Below, in pieces: positions 36,145 to 48,540 of a stretch of DNA of 64,000 nt; the first letter of the stretch is position 1; every line of letters starts with the position of its first letter. The stretch is taken from NCBI RefSeq assembly GCF_051622035.1, contig NC_135360.1:8298001-8362000 (forward strand), given 5' to 3'. This stretch comes from Arctopsyche grandis. Taxonomy: Eukaryota > Arthropoda > Insecta > Trichoptera > Hydropsychidae. A program made the position numbers and the translations under genes. The notes beneath the pieces are model-generated. The model did no database searches. It was not told the DNA's origin and worked only from the letters and a program-made list of their open reading frames with translations.

Positions 36145-39026
36145 ATGCCAGCGCGCGCGCCCCCTCCCCCTCCCGCCAACTCGCGCCAGCCCGGCGTCAC
36201 CAGCTCGCTGCTCTACAACGGCTCCAAGTTCCACGGACACCAGAAGTCCAAAGGCAACTCCTACGAGGTGGAAGTCGTCCTCCAGGTGACATTCCTAACT
36301 CTGCCTGTCACACGTCTGCTTGACAGATGCGCCGAACCCTCGTGTCTTATTGGCCAGTCATCGTCGACCAATCAGCACGTGGCTGCGGAACCCCCACCCC
36401 ACTCCAACCCCGACCCTAGTACTCGCTCGGAATTGTGCATTACATTTGACACTTATCTTATCGCAGTTTGAACTTTGTAATTGTCTTTTAATATCCTTAC
36501 AGTGGGCGAACGTGCACAAGCCGTTGCCAAGATCATTCCAGAACATATTTTGATATTTCATTTTGTATTTTTTTTTTCGAATTTGTATTCATTGCAGGCC
36601 AGCTTAAATAAACATACTGTAGATTTCGTTTTAAAAAAATATTTAATTCCGAAATATTTTTTTTGTAATTTTGTGCATACTGTTTTTAAATACATAGAAA
36701 CTACGACGTATCAATGATATATTGTATCAATTTCTCAAAATTTTTTAATAGCTTTCGTCTATTTGTATCACATTGGAACTTATCCACCGATTCATTATCG
36801 CCTGAAAAGTGTTCTTTTCAGTATTGTGCTGCTCACAAATAAACAACACATGTTTGTTAACCCTTTGGAGCCGACGGTTTTTTATGTTGAAAGCCTGCTG
36901 AAAATTTTGTCAACATTTCCAATTAGAGTTATTTAGAAATCCAATAGAAAGCAGGTATAAAAATTGTAGCTTATTCGAACAAATCCTAGATAACTACCGC
37001 TGATGATTTCGAGTTTTGTAAAGGTGTGTTTAGACTCTCTGATATATCTTGCAATAATTTAAAATACACAAAAGAAGTTTATTAATGAATGTATTTTTCC
37101 ATCTACTTTATTGTTATTAAAATGTAATGCTTACAATCTATGTAAATGCCAAGCCACAATCTAAAATATTCAGCAGTTAGGGATTTCCATCAAGAAATTC
37201 TGCTATGGTTATAAATTCCGGTGTAAACCAGTCTTTATAAACGTTGAAAAATAAATGACATGGATTACATGACCCATGTTCAATGCATTTTCTTTTCAAT
37301 GCTGCCTGGAAAGGCTTAGTGGGTAGTATTCTTGTTTACTTTATACATTTTCAGCATTCAAAGGATTAAATAACTTTTTTTTGATATATCATTCTTTTCC
37401 CCATATTTTATCCACAATCGTTATGTAAAAATATACTGCATATGCCATTTTTATTCCTATAACAATATAAAACACAGATTTTTACTCTTATTAAATTGAG
37501 AATAGTATTGTATGTGATCTTTCATGTTCAAATTATACGCATAATCCGATAGTTTTTAATTTTAAAATATTGAAAAGTCTAATTATTTTCAAATAAATTT
37601 CATTTTGCAGACTGAATTTGGTAACATTTTAGAATATTGTAAAATACAATTGAAAATTAGTATGTTAAAAAGTTCAATTTAAATAAATTGCTTTGAAATA
37701 TCAGTTGTTTATTTGATTTATATTTCCTTGAATATGTATTGACTATCAAAAAATTTTGTTTTTGAATACAGCACGTAGATGAGGAGAATTCATACCTTTG
37801 TGGATATCTTAAAATCAAAGGCCTAACCGAAGAGTTTCCAACCCTGACGACTTTTTTCGACGGTGAGATCATCTCGGCAAAGTATCCATTTTTGACAAGA
37901 AAGTGGGATGCTGATGAAGACGTTGATAGGAAACATTGGGTAAAATTTCACCCTAGTTTTTAACACATAACATATAAGCTGTTATATTTAAAAGTGGCTG
38001 AAGTCCAATTTCAATTTATTTCCGTTTGACTTTTTTCACTTATTTTTATTTTTACATACATACACATATATATACCAGGCAGGCCTATCAGGTAAACCCC
38101 GATGCGTCTTCCTGGCCAATTACAAACATTGATATACAATTTTTAGAATAATATTTACACCGCATCATAACTTCTTTAGATAAATTTTTGTTAAAATTGC
38201 ATTTTTGGAGCTTTTTTCCTAATATAAATCGTCAAATTTTGAGATGTTGAAAAATTCAATATTTGCCAGACATTTATGGACAAATTTGCAGCATATTTAT
38301 ACGAATCGGCGAAATTCGATATGCAAAGGTTGCCAATTTGTGGGAACCTTTTCATTGAAAATCAGATAAATTAGTCCTGGAATCACTAAACCCAGGTCTG
38401 GCCAGCAGCAACCGGTGGGATTCGAACCCATGACCATTGTTCGAAAGCATATATGCTAACCACTAGTACACGCTGCTGGTTTTGATTCCGATATGTCCAG
38501 AATCTTGAAAAAGCAGAATGAACGTATTAAAGGCCACCAGTATATTTAATGTTGAAGAAATGAAGAAAATTGGACTTTGCTACTTCCAAAAATTGCTCAT
38601 GTTTTGATTCAATAAATAATTTCATACATTTGCACATAAATGTTTCAGGGTAAATTTTCATCATTCTACGAGTATGCAAAAACATTCAACTCGGACACAT
38701 TCGACTATGATGCGTTGGCTTCGACCGATTTCGTCTTCATGCGATGGAAGGAACATTTTCTCGTACCCGATCACACGATTAAGGACATAAACGGTGCTTC
38801 GTTTGCAGGGTTTTATTACATATGTTTCCAAAAGTCTGCAGCTACCATTGAAGGATATTATTACCACAGAAGCTCAGAATGGTAACTTACAATCATATTT
38901 CTATCGACGTCTCGTTTTGTCGCCCTTTTCAAAGGTGTTTTTTATGTCTTTTTTTATTTTAGGTATCAATCGTTGAATTTGAGCCACGTGCCAGAACACA
39001 GCATACAAATTTACGAATTCAGATGA
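36145..39026 (+). CDS. Gid4: GID4, substrate receptor of the CTLH/GID E3 ligase
   Basis: Recognises Pro/N-degron substrates for the GID/CTLH ubiquitin ligase. Exons 36145-36285, 37772-37939, 38649-38881 and 38963-39026 join in frame to about 201 residues. The N-terminus is a Pro/Ala-rich leader ([15 protein letters not shown]) and the rest is the conserved Vid24/GID4 beta-barrel: [107 protein letters not shown] and the terminal YEFR. Vertebrate GID4 is longer at the N-terminus, so the start could lie upstream, but the CpG-rich 5' sequence gives no better in-frame start. Intron 1 is 1486 bp without recognisable content; intron 2 holds a SINE. Confidence 0.95.
38080..38490 (-). mobile_element. 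tRNA-derived SINE in GID4 intron 2
   Basis: On the minus strand a tRNA-like head has an A box (TAGTGGTTAGCATATATGC) and a B box (GGTTCGAATCCC) at about 38400-38480, followed by a non-tRNA body down to about 38080. A related tail phrase (GATGCGTCTTCCTGGCCA) reappears in altered form near 48680. Spliced out of GID4. Confidence 0.7.
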
Positions 39027-41542
39027 AATACTCCGCATCGTCGAGAAGAAAAAAAAATATTGCATCGACTATTGAAGCAGGTATGATCAGCGAGTTATCG
39101 ACACGACAACTTGAATGTAAACACGTTCTCCGTACTGAAATTGATGTGAATTTTGTTTTAGTTTATTTTATTTTGTGTAAATTATGTATTGATTGCAATT
39201 TGATCGTTTTCCATGTCCATGCGACAGAGTTTGTAAATAATGAACGTCAGAAAAACCACCTATGTACATACCAAAATTCAAAATGTGTTTACGAAACTGA
39301 AATTTGTTGATTGTAACTGTTTTAATTGGTCGTCATTTTGCAGATTTTTTTATTTGGTCGCCTTATGTCTACCTGAAATGTATAATTTAGATTTTCGCAT
39401 TGTATTTTTAAATCGTATATTATACATATATATTAATGAAAGTTTTGTCGTGTTCACGTGATTGAATTATTACCGTTGTATATTTTTTATTATAAATATG
39501 AAATTAATAATGGAAAATATTTATTTACAATAAATGCGTTGTATTCGTCTCGTAGTTATTACATACATACATGTGTATGCATATTCGTTGAAAATAATAC
39601 ATGTATAACTCTGTACGTGTGTACATAATTAATAATCAGTTGATTAATTTTAATACAATTTGACGAGATCGCTCTCCCCTTCCCCCTAGTTATATATATA
39701 TATGCGATAATAATCATTAACAATATTATAATGATTTAATATGTATTTTTTTTTGTGCTTTTGAATAAAATTTTAAAATTTGAAACCGTTTCGTTTTGTC
39801 ATTCGATGTGTCGCATAATTTGTATTTGTTGAATAAATGTTTACAATTTTATAGAGATTACAAAAAAAAAAAAATATAGACATCATTTGTACATTTTTTA
39901 AAAATTATTTTGGAGTGTTCAAAATTTCTGTGAACATTATTTTTAATAAATAAACGATAAAAAAATTGACGAGTATCAAACTTACGCTTCTTTTATTTAT
40001 TTCGAATTTTCTTGAGAAATGAAACTGCAATTTTATAAAATTATATACATTTTTATTATTTTGCTACATATATATATATATTATCATACATATGTATATA
40101 TAAATTCCCAAAACAGATGATTTATAAAAGCTGACTGTCAGGGCTTGGATGGAGTCAACGTAGCTGCTCTTATTAATGAATAATAGGATATAAATAATCA
40201 ATCACTTAATTCATAAGCCGAATTGAGAAAAATAACACATTCGACAGTGACTTCCAAATATTCATATTATAATATATAGTGTTCCATTTTAAGCCGAAAC
40301 AATTGATTTTAATACAAGTTAAAATTTACAAATAAAAATATTTACAATGAATACTTTTTTGACAAGAACAATATTTTGTTTCAAAATTGTCTGAATAATA
40401 CTTTTCATTTATTTTAAACGTTTGATCAATTCCTTTTTTTTTTTAAATACTCGAGTATTATTAAATCTTCATAGAGAATACATGCACTAACCTTGTCAAC
40501 GGAAAAATGAAGTATACATAATATAATGTAATACAAAGTCTCGTTTCGAATGATTACATTTTATAGTAGAAGAGGGCAATCGAATAGTATTATAATATAA
40601 TAATAAAAAATGGCAATCGATTGCAAAATGTATAAAAAAAGATTCGTAAACACAGTGGGGGTTATAAAAATATGACGTATATAAAAATATGTAGGGAATA
40701 ATTAAGTTTGCAAGATTATCGATATTGTATGCTTTGAAATATTACATTTCGTATATTGTATATATGTATGTATATATTTTTTTATTGAACACGCGTTAAA
40801 AAGTCCAAAATCGCATTTTATTGATTATAACAATAATATATAAAAAATATAAAAGAGTAAAAAGTCACTATATAGAAATTAGATTCGGGAAACTCGACTG
40901 ATAATTGAAATTTATGATTATGTATATTTATATAATTCGGTGAATGAAGCTATGTTTTTTGTAAAAGTAATGTTTTTTATTTATTACTTTATAGTAAATT
41001 TTATGCGATTTGTTTCAATTATAATATTACATATCACACAATCAGACGAGTTTTCCCCTATAATATAAATATTAAATACTAATCGTGTCATCGGAGTACA
41101 AATGAGTTAAAATTGAAAGTGACAATAATTATAATGCCCGCCATACGATGCAAGTTACATAATATAAATATATATATACTTTCATAATGAAACATATCTA
41201 ACATTTATAGTACATTTTCCTCTTAATCACTACCTTTTAGTTTTAACGTCTAATTTAAAATATTACTCACAAATACTTAAATTTAAAGAATATAAATTAG
41301 ACACAAAAAAAAAAAAAAACATCGTAATATCAATTATATATTGTCGCATTTACAATGGACAAATGGTGTATGTACATATATAATATAATACGCTTACGTT
41401 GGTTGAACTTAGAACTCATTTACACACTTACGTCCTAGCTGCACCGCAGTTTCACTCGGCGGCCGACAAATAAATTATCCTAGTCTGTATTTTATACACT
41501 TTTCGAAAGACATATATGTATATTTAAGAAAAATAGAGATTA
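39027..41542. other. Facing 3' UTRs of GID4 and RAB40
   Basis: 2.5 kb of AT-rich sequence between convergent stop codons. AATAAA signals on the plus strand occur at about 39529 and 39763. Several short A/T and (TA)n runs are present. No coding sequence found. Confidence 0.5.
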
Positions 41543-44045
41543 CTATGAGATGACACAAGAGTTTCTTCCCGTGCACGACGTTCTATGCTCGAGAGCTCCG
41601 CTGGGGCTCAACGATCCGTTGTTGGATGGCAGTTTTATTCGAGATCCCTTCAGGTTGCGGTACTGGGTCGACGAAGACGTCATGGCGTACGATTTCAGAT
41701 GAGACTTCATGATGCTCGGCAGCGGCAGTTGGTCGATTCCGTACACCGTGGTCTTCTGCACTATCGCACGACAGCACATCTCCTGCAGACTCAGAACTGA
41801 AAAAGAAGACGAATTGTTTTATAAAAACATTTTTTATTAGTTTCTAAGCAGTTATTCTACAAATGATACACTTTTTTTTTTTTGTGAAAATGTTCTAAAA
41901 TCCATATAAAAATTGGTTCAAAAGAACAAAAGAACAGAACAGCCGTGAGAAATTCGAAAATTCAGACTGTCATATCAAAATATGTATTATAAAACAGAAT
42001 TTGGTTTAGTTGGAAGTCATCGAAGGTTAAAATTATTTGAAATGTTTAATGTATGGCAAATTTGTTATGTGCTTCATTCAGAGCTGGCTGGTCGACGGAT
42101 CAACAATACCTCTACCACTTATACTTATTAATTTCATCACCCTGATCTTGGAAGTCCCTCAGTACTTCTATGCAACAATATTTTTCGAGTAGAAATATTC
42201 TTTTCCAAAATGAATTTTCATTCAATATTATATGTATGATGATGTATTCATGACAAATTTAGTAATATAAAGTTTAAACTGAATAAACAAGGAACTACAT
42301 CTCGTTTTACTCTTAACATTCATAAAAAAATTGTTTGAAAGTCATTAAGTACATATTGTAACGTGGGAATATGAGAGAGTATTCACTGTCTAAGTGCATT
42401 CGTGGGTGAACAATAGAGCCCCGGATTAGGTTAACGGGAACTCAGTAAATGCCTGAACAAAGGATACGTGGCAGTTCTCGCAGACCTGGTGAACAACAAA
42501 CTTGCCAGGGTAGACCTTTATGTGCCTAAACAATAGACACATTAATGGATCAGAGAAGCTGTGATGTGCAACTTGTTCTTTATAAGGAGGTACACATGGT
42601 AGATCAGATTATTCTGGAGTGAGCGGCGGATATAAATTATATTCGTTTCAACAATGAAATCAGAAAAACCATGATACGAAACAATCGATCTGGAGTCACA
42701 AATATTTTAGTCTGACCAGCAGCATTATAGATACACTCGAAAAAAATTCTTTTCAATCGAGGTCAACTCAAGGGATTGAACCCGGCGCCTCAGTGCTAGG
42801 CAAAAGCCCAACTACCGAGCCATGCTGCTATGAATATACAGTGGTATTGTCTGGTCTCATGTACATATGTATACAAATTAAATTAAAAATTGGAGTTAAT
42901 ACGAAGTAACTAAAATATGAGATTGAAGTTAATTGACCGATTATGATAAAAGGAGGTTCTACTACTTTTATTCCAATTCAAGTTAAAATAATAATAGATG
43001 CAAACATTGATCAGAATAAAATTTTATTAATTAAATAAAATTGGTTTCCTTTAATAAGTTTATTAAATGTAAATGGTAAAATAATTGGGATTAAAATTGA
43101 TATTAATAAAGCAATTACACCTCCGAGTTTATTGGGAATTGACCGTAAAATAGCGTATGCGAATAAGAAATATCATTCAGGTTGAATATGAGTATACGTA
43201 CTTGACATGTACGTATACACATATGTATAAAACGAAAATGAATCAAAAAGTATATTTTTCTCAAAACTAACCTCTAGAAGAGTTGATTTTTTGTAAATAA
43301 GAGAAAAAATCTCAAACAAAATAAGACATACCTTTATTACTCCTCCATAATCTCTCCATTCCGTTTCTATGAAGAGCCATGCGAGACAATTCGCAAAAGC
43401 TCTCTCGTATGTTGAAATCGCACAAGGGGCTGACTTCAAAAAAGGCCATTCTGTTTTTAGCGGCATACAGTTCGGCTTCGCGCTCGCTAACTTGCCGTTT
43501 GAAGGCCAAATGGAGGCGGTTGCCGACCAACACTTTTGGTACACCCGGAGCATGCTAAAAGAAAAAACAAAACAAACCAAATAACATAAAATCATTTTTA
43601 GAAACATTTTAAAATGTATTCGAAAAATACCTTATCGACTTCTTCCAACCATCTCTCTATACTGTCGAAAGACCATTTATTGGTAATGTCGTAGACGAGT
43701 AGGATGCCTTGAGCGCCTCTCGAATACGACCTGATGATCGTGCAGAATCGTCCCTGACCGGACGTGTCCCACAGTTGCAATTTAACCCGCTTGCCGTCCA
43801 ATAAGATTGTCGTTGTTTTGTACGCTGAAACCGACGTTACCGGTGAATATTTTTATATATTATATATATATATACAGTACGAATGTAAAATAGGAATTTC
43901 GTTATACCGCTTCCGCTGCAAAACGGTGACTCGGCTGATCCATCTTCGAGATCTTGGAGAATTTCCTGCTTTCCAACATCTGAATCACCCACTAAAAGTA
44001 CTTTTAGTAGGTAATCGTATTGCTTAGGCACAGCGGGAGGTCGAC
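41543..44045 (-). CDS. Rab40: RAB40 small GTPase with SOCS box; 5' coding exon unresolved
   Basis: Rab-like GTPase that serves as substrate receptor of a Cullin5 E3 ligase through its SOCS box. Minus-strand exons 44045-43908, 43824-43631, 43554-43332 and 41796-41543 join in frame. Visible: P-loop [11 protein letters not shown], insect-typical [52 protein letters not shown] (the Gly-Arg in place of the usual Rab Leu/Glu is a family hallmark), [28 protein letters not shown], the SOCS region [13 protein letters not shown] to [16 protein letters not shown], and a C-terminal CVIS prenylation box. The first exon begins after an acceptor (CTCTAG at 44046) in codon phase 2, so the ATG lies in an upstream exon, probably in the GC-rich 45640-46170 block; I could not fix it. 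Confidence 0.93.
42359..42720 (+). repeat. Possible solo LTR in RAB40 intron
   Basis: Starts TGTAACGTGGGAATATGAG, contains a TTTATAAGGAGG box at about 42580 and ends near GGAGTCA (about 42697). The composition is unlike the intron around it. I found no partner copy or target duplication in the window, so this is tentative. Confidence 0.35.
42730..42840 (-). mobile_element. tRNA-derived SINE head in RAB40 intron
   Basis: On the minus strand: A box in GCATGGCTCGGTAGTTGGGC and B box GGGTTCAATCCC with the spacing of a tRNA gene, followed by TTGAGTTGACCTCGATTG. Unpaired stems and lack of a tRNA 3' end rule out a functional tRNA. Confidence 0.7.
42951..43190 (-). pseudogene. NUMT: nuclear copy of mitochondrial cytochrome b
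   Basis: Read on the minus strand with the invertebrate mitochondrial code this encodes about 79 uninterrupted cytochrome b residues: [40 protein letters not shown], then [19 protein letters not shown] and ending at VVEPP. TGA must mean Trp (PEWYF, ILFW, ILTW), so it is not a nuclear coding exon. It lies in the last RAB40 intron (41797-43331). The lack of stops or shifts suggests a fairly recent transfer. Confidence 0.93.
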
Positions 44046-45639
44046 CTAGAGTGTCAAAGACAAAATGGTTGAATAAAAATATTAGAACACTGGAAGAGCG
44101 AGTTGAAACCAAAAACTCTTCACTTATCTTGACATTATTTATCCATTTAGTAAGATTTTTTAAATAAAGAAACTTTGAATTGAATAGTTGTCGTTTTTTT
44201 TTCAGCTTAAAATTGAGTAATGTAATCAAAATGTATATTGAAATCAAGTTAAAAGAATTTTATTTTACAATATTATATGTTATATTATTAATTTGATCAA
44301 TTTCATCAAATTTAATATAATATTTTGTTATTATTATAGAGTGGATGGTGATTAATGCATGAATAAAATAAAACTTTTTTATTAATCTCTTGCCTTCAGT
44401 ATTGTTGGAACGTGTATTGTTATCTGGGAATGCCCTAATGAGCAGACTTCGACGTTGGCTTACAAAATAAGATACCAAAAAAACATTATAAAACTGTTTT
44501 TTTTTTGCATACAGCATCATCGGAACAACCGTCTTTTTCTAATGAGTATCCGTCTCTAAATAATTTAACATGTTCTTAGTCAATTATAATGAGATTTGAC
44601 AGTAAAATGAGTGAAGTAAGAATATATATGGGAGATAATGAGAGCATATAATACAAATTTTATAATATATGGAGTGAAAAAGATAAAGTTATAGGCGTTT
44701 AAGCAATTAAATCTGACGAGAACGAGTGAGTGGCGGAAAGTCAAACATATAAGGCTATTTACTAGCTACCTAACGTCAACGTCTACAAAATTTTTGAATT
44801 CTTAAATGTGTTTATTACAATTATTTTTCAGCATCGTATTGGTGCAAACGATTTAAATTTCTATCGTTGACCAAGCGGCAAAGTTTCAAACCGATTGGAA
44901 GAATGTAGGAATATTGCCTGAACCATTAACGAAGTGAAACATATACAAGCCTTTTAAAATTTCAGTATCGTTCTAAAATTTTGATCAATTGAATAATTTT
45001 TAAATTGCATTATGTTCAAATACATATATGAATGTATTGTTTGATTTACGGAAATAGAGAATATTTATTTTGGACTCGGTTGAGAAATTTAAACAATAAT
45101 CCGAGACACGTAGAAAAGTTGTGATGAATTGGGTATCCATATGTTTCAGAGGATAAATCAATTGTTACAACAAGCAGCTATCGTTATAAAATCATACAAT
45201 GGAGCAAACATGTCTGCGAGTGTTGTTCATTTGAAACCAAAAGATAATTCTGTCTTATAAACATGTTATGTAAACATAACCGATACAATTTCGACGCATA
45301 GTAATATTGAACTGAAATAATGGCGAAGTTTTCATAATGCTTATTGAATAATAATAAAAATAGACGGTATGCATTCGTCATCTGCAATGTTTTGCCAATG
45401 AAACGACAGAATAAATCAAGCTGAAAAATAAGACATCGTTTTTGATATTTGGCAGCCATTGCAGTGTCATTCGAAAGCTAGCCAATTCGATTGTTTCAAT
45501 ATTTTGAAACGACGCACAAAACAATCGAACTCTCGTGTACATTAGTGTGGCGAGAGCAAAATATTTTGGAAAAACGGTCGAATGGCAGCACTGACGACAG
45601 CTGTCAAATCGACTCGACGACGCATTTGACATTTGAAAA
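44046..45639. other. Probable RAB40 first intron
   Basis: AT-rich noncoding stretch between the first recognised RAB40 exon and the GC-rich block that likely holds its 5' exon. No repeats or genes recognised. Confidence 0.4.
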
Positions 45640-46170
45640 GCATGTGACGGGTGGGGGGAGGGGGGAGGGGTGGAGACGTATGAGACGAGGGTACAGACCT
45701 GATCTGTTGTGCGCTCGGGGCAGCGTGTGTAGGTCTGAGGCCGGGGGGCCCGAGCTGGTGGGCGTAGGGGTGGGGGTGGGAGTGGTCGTCAGGGTGGCCG
45801 CAGAGTGCAGAGACAGCGGCAGAGCCGTGGCCGTGGCTGTGGCTGTGGCTGAATGGCCGGTAGCAGCGGTGGCAGCGGTGGTGGCGGCGGCGGCGCCCAG
45901 CATGAGTGCGGGGGCGCATCGCCGGACTCACCGGACGGGCGGGGGGCCTCGCGGGGCGTGGGGCGCTTCTCACACCTCACCTCACCACTCCTCACCACTC
46001 CTCACCACTCCTCACCACTCCTCACCTCCACTCGCACTCACTTCACCACACACCGATCACCAATCTCCAACCGACAAAACAATCACTCGCCCACCCTGCA
46101 CCAACACCTAGCGCTGGTACAATATGCACTCGACTCGCACAACACGGTCGTGTGCGGCCGTAATACGTCC
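45640..46170 (-). promoter_or_regulatory. GC-rich block, likely RAB40 5' exon and promoter
   Basis: CpG-rich island with low-complexity tracts: GGCTGT repeats (about 45830-45850), GGC repeats (45860-45895) and four to five CTCACCACTC units (45980-46025). Several overlapping long frames on both strands are composition artefacts. An ATG at 45903 on the minus strand is one possible RAB40 start, but no peptide here resembles known RAB40 N-termini. Confidence 0.4.
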
Positions 46171-46299
46171 TAACTCAGCCAAGTGCCCTGCGATGAACAT
46201 CTGATTTTAATGGTTCCCCAAAGAATGCAATCATACATACGATGAATTGCACTGAATAGTGGCGTACTTTCGAGAAATCCTTATTTTCAAAGGCGCTCA

Positions 46300-46690
46300 A
46301 GAAAACTTACGCAATAGAATTCCACAAAAAAGGATAAGTACCTTCGGATAATATATAAATACCCCTTGACGCTTTTTTGTGGAATTCTATTGCGTTCATT
46401 CTTCTCGAGCATCTTTACAAGTTTGGATGTCCTGAGAGTGCGGCTCTTTTGAGTGTGTAAGGCAGGGAAGGTATGTTGACCGTATCCCGGCCTAACGAAA
46501 CACAACGCAGCAACCTCCACCGGCAGAGTGAGCCTCTAGAGTTCAACTAGATCACATCTCCGAAGAAACCTCTTCGTACATACAATAACCATTGTACCAA
46601 TTGAACAAAAATAAACGATCCTCTTTCAAACTACACAACACGTGTTTCGTTAGACCGAGATACGGTCAACATACCTTCCCTGTCTTACAC
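46300..46690. repeat. LTR-like fragment built of two hairpins
   Basis: First inverted pair: TTACGCAATAGAATTCCACA (about 46308) against about 46374-46398. Second pair: AGGCAGGGAAGGTATGTTGA (about 46461) against about 46661-46685, both ends carrying the GATACGGTCAACA/TTTCGTTAG signature of the 24100-24700 LTR-like family. Probably two opposed copies of the same LTR edge. Confidence 0.55.
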
Positions 46691-47223
46691 TGATGACCGC
46701 CGACTACTAAATTGGCGATCTTACATATGTATGAAGAGGTTGAGCTTCGGAGAAGTGAGCTGGTTGAACTCCAGAGGTTCACTCTGGTGTTGGGAGCTGG
46801 TGCGTCGCTTTATATACGTTCTGGCTTGAAGCGTGCCGTGTGCAGACGCGTTGTCTTCGTTTCCAGGACACGTGTCTTAGAGACACGCGTTGACCTGTTT
46901 TCGAGGCATGTGTACACGTGTGGTTAGTGCCAGGACGTCGTTCGTTTGAGAATGGGGTCGTGTGCCACGCGTAAACGACTTTTTAGACATGTGTTACGGT
47001 TGCCTGATGACATCACTGTTGGGTTTCGTTCGTTTTACGATCGAGCGATGAACTCTTTCTTCTGGAATGGTCGAAGGGGACGTTGTCCTTGAGTTATGCA
47101 TGTTTGTACAGGATCGATAATGAGATCACTGGTTTTGATTCGTAACAGCACAAGTCGTGCTATATTCCTACAAGTGCATTTATCCGATCACCAATTTTAA
47201 TTAAGTAACGTTATACATTTAAG
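46691..47223. other. Unassigned GT-rich stretch
   Basis: No gene. Sequence similar in flavour to LTR debris (for example GAACTCCAGAGGTTCACTC is partly palindromic with the preceding element), but not classifiable. Confidence 0.3.
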
Positions 47224-47960
47224 CTTAGACCGCACTAGGCGGCATTCAAAGCTGCCGAGAGTAGTCTCGGGCCCTGGGAAAAACAATTTCGGGCCCTATA
47301 GAAAACAAAAAAAAAAAAGATCTATAGGACGGATGATGATGTTTCGACCGTTTCTTAGCCTTTGGAAACTCAGTTGAGTTTTGAAGAGGATCTTTATTGC
47401 TCGATTAATACAGTTGTAATTGTATGTACGACGACGTAGGTAATTGCTTCGACGGAGTGAACCAGGCCGAGCTCCTGAAACTCACTGGCGTTGGTTGCTG
47501 ATACGCCGGTGCATCTGTTTCAGTTGGACATGTGGTCGTGTACAGTTTTCCTTGTCTAGGGTCGTGGTGTGTTCTGAGTATGTTCCGCTTGACATCTGTG
47601 AGACTGGGGAGTATGCGAGTGTGTTGAAAAACACCTATATATGTTTTTTTGTTATTTTTTAAAATAATTAAATAAGAAAGTATGATATAACAGGTACGAT
47701 TTCACATAGACACAAAGAATATGTGGATCGAAAAACAATAAATATTTAACATTAAATAAATACAATTTTTATGTAAAATAATATAAAATATCAATATCGG
47801 TCAGTTGGTTCAATCAATATCGGTCAAGTCTGGAAATTTACCCAGGTCCCCCCTCCCTCTCGGTGACCCTGGTGGCACTGCACTGCAGCGACGCAGCGCA
47901 GCCAAATATGAAATTGTATGAAATAGAACGCACTTCGAGTTCGGTCGCCTGTGTACAAAC
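47224..47960. repeat. Diverged DNA-transposon debris (hAT-like and MITE ends)
   Basis: 47226-47245 matches the GACCGCACTA MITE end, and 47880-47960 has the AAATATGAAATTGTATGA core of that family reversed. Between them CTGCCGAGAGTAGTCTCGGG (47260) and CCCTCCCTCTCGGTGACCCT (47850) look like diverged inverted ends of a hAT-like element, related to 50268-50345. Nested insertion is likely. Confidence 0.45.
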
Positions 47961-48369
47961 TTAACTCAGCCGCTCTTAATTTTATCAGCATTTGTATAAA
48001 TCATATTAATAAAAAAAATGAAGTACATGCTACCAGTGCAAAAATCTTACCTCGTCATAAATATTGTGTGAGAAATATAGTCTTGAAAATCACTAAAAAT
48101 TAACCAGAAAAACAGACAGAAAACCAAAACGTTTTGTTCTGAACAGGACCAGGCGATAAGAGAGATTGAACGTTTTGAAGAACGTTTACCCCCAATCCCA
48201 CATCTAAGACATTGTTCTTTTGATGACCAACCAATACTCAACATCCTCGAAAAAATATATCTGGCAGTCGCAAAGATAATAGTACATAAAAGACCTAACT
48301 CTATGCGAACCGAAGCTATACCTGCTATCCCGTTATTTCCCCGAATTAAAATTCGGGTGTGTTACAAGT

Positions 48370-48540
48370 TGTAACTTGCAACAGCAATCTATGAGTACAT
48401 ATACAAATGTAGCACCTCTACAGTGTTTTCGGTGATATTTTATCCTTGCTTGACAGTGATCGATAACAGTGAATCCCATATTTGAAGAAATGTAGGAGAA
48501 ACTTGTAGGTTGCATATGGATATGCATACACGTGGGACCC
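48370..48540 (+). repeat. Fragment of the TOP3A-intron MITE
   Basis: Shares CGATAACGGTTAATCCCATA-like and TTTGAAGAAAT phrases, in the same order, with 4225-4340 inside the 3948-4429 element. Confidence 0.6.

Noticed and set aside
35640-36323. Long frames on both strands (up to about 197 residues) upstream of and overlapping GID4 exon 1
   Set aside because: They result from the CpG-rich promoter and GCCGATC repeat; the conserved GID4 frame explains the locus.
42730-42840. tRNA-like sequence with A and B boxes; similar at 38400-38480
   Set aside because: Boxes are present but the acceptor stem does not pair and the sequence continues into a SINE body; treated as SINE heads, not tRNA genes.
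45490-46170. Overlapping long frames on both strands in the GC-rich block, including a 206-residue frame
   Set aside because: Low-complexity composition (Thr/Ala, Gly/Val, Ser/Pro runs) and overlap in several frames; more likely 5' UTR/promoter of RAB40.
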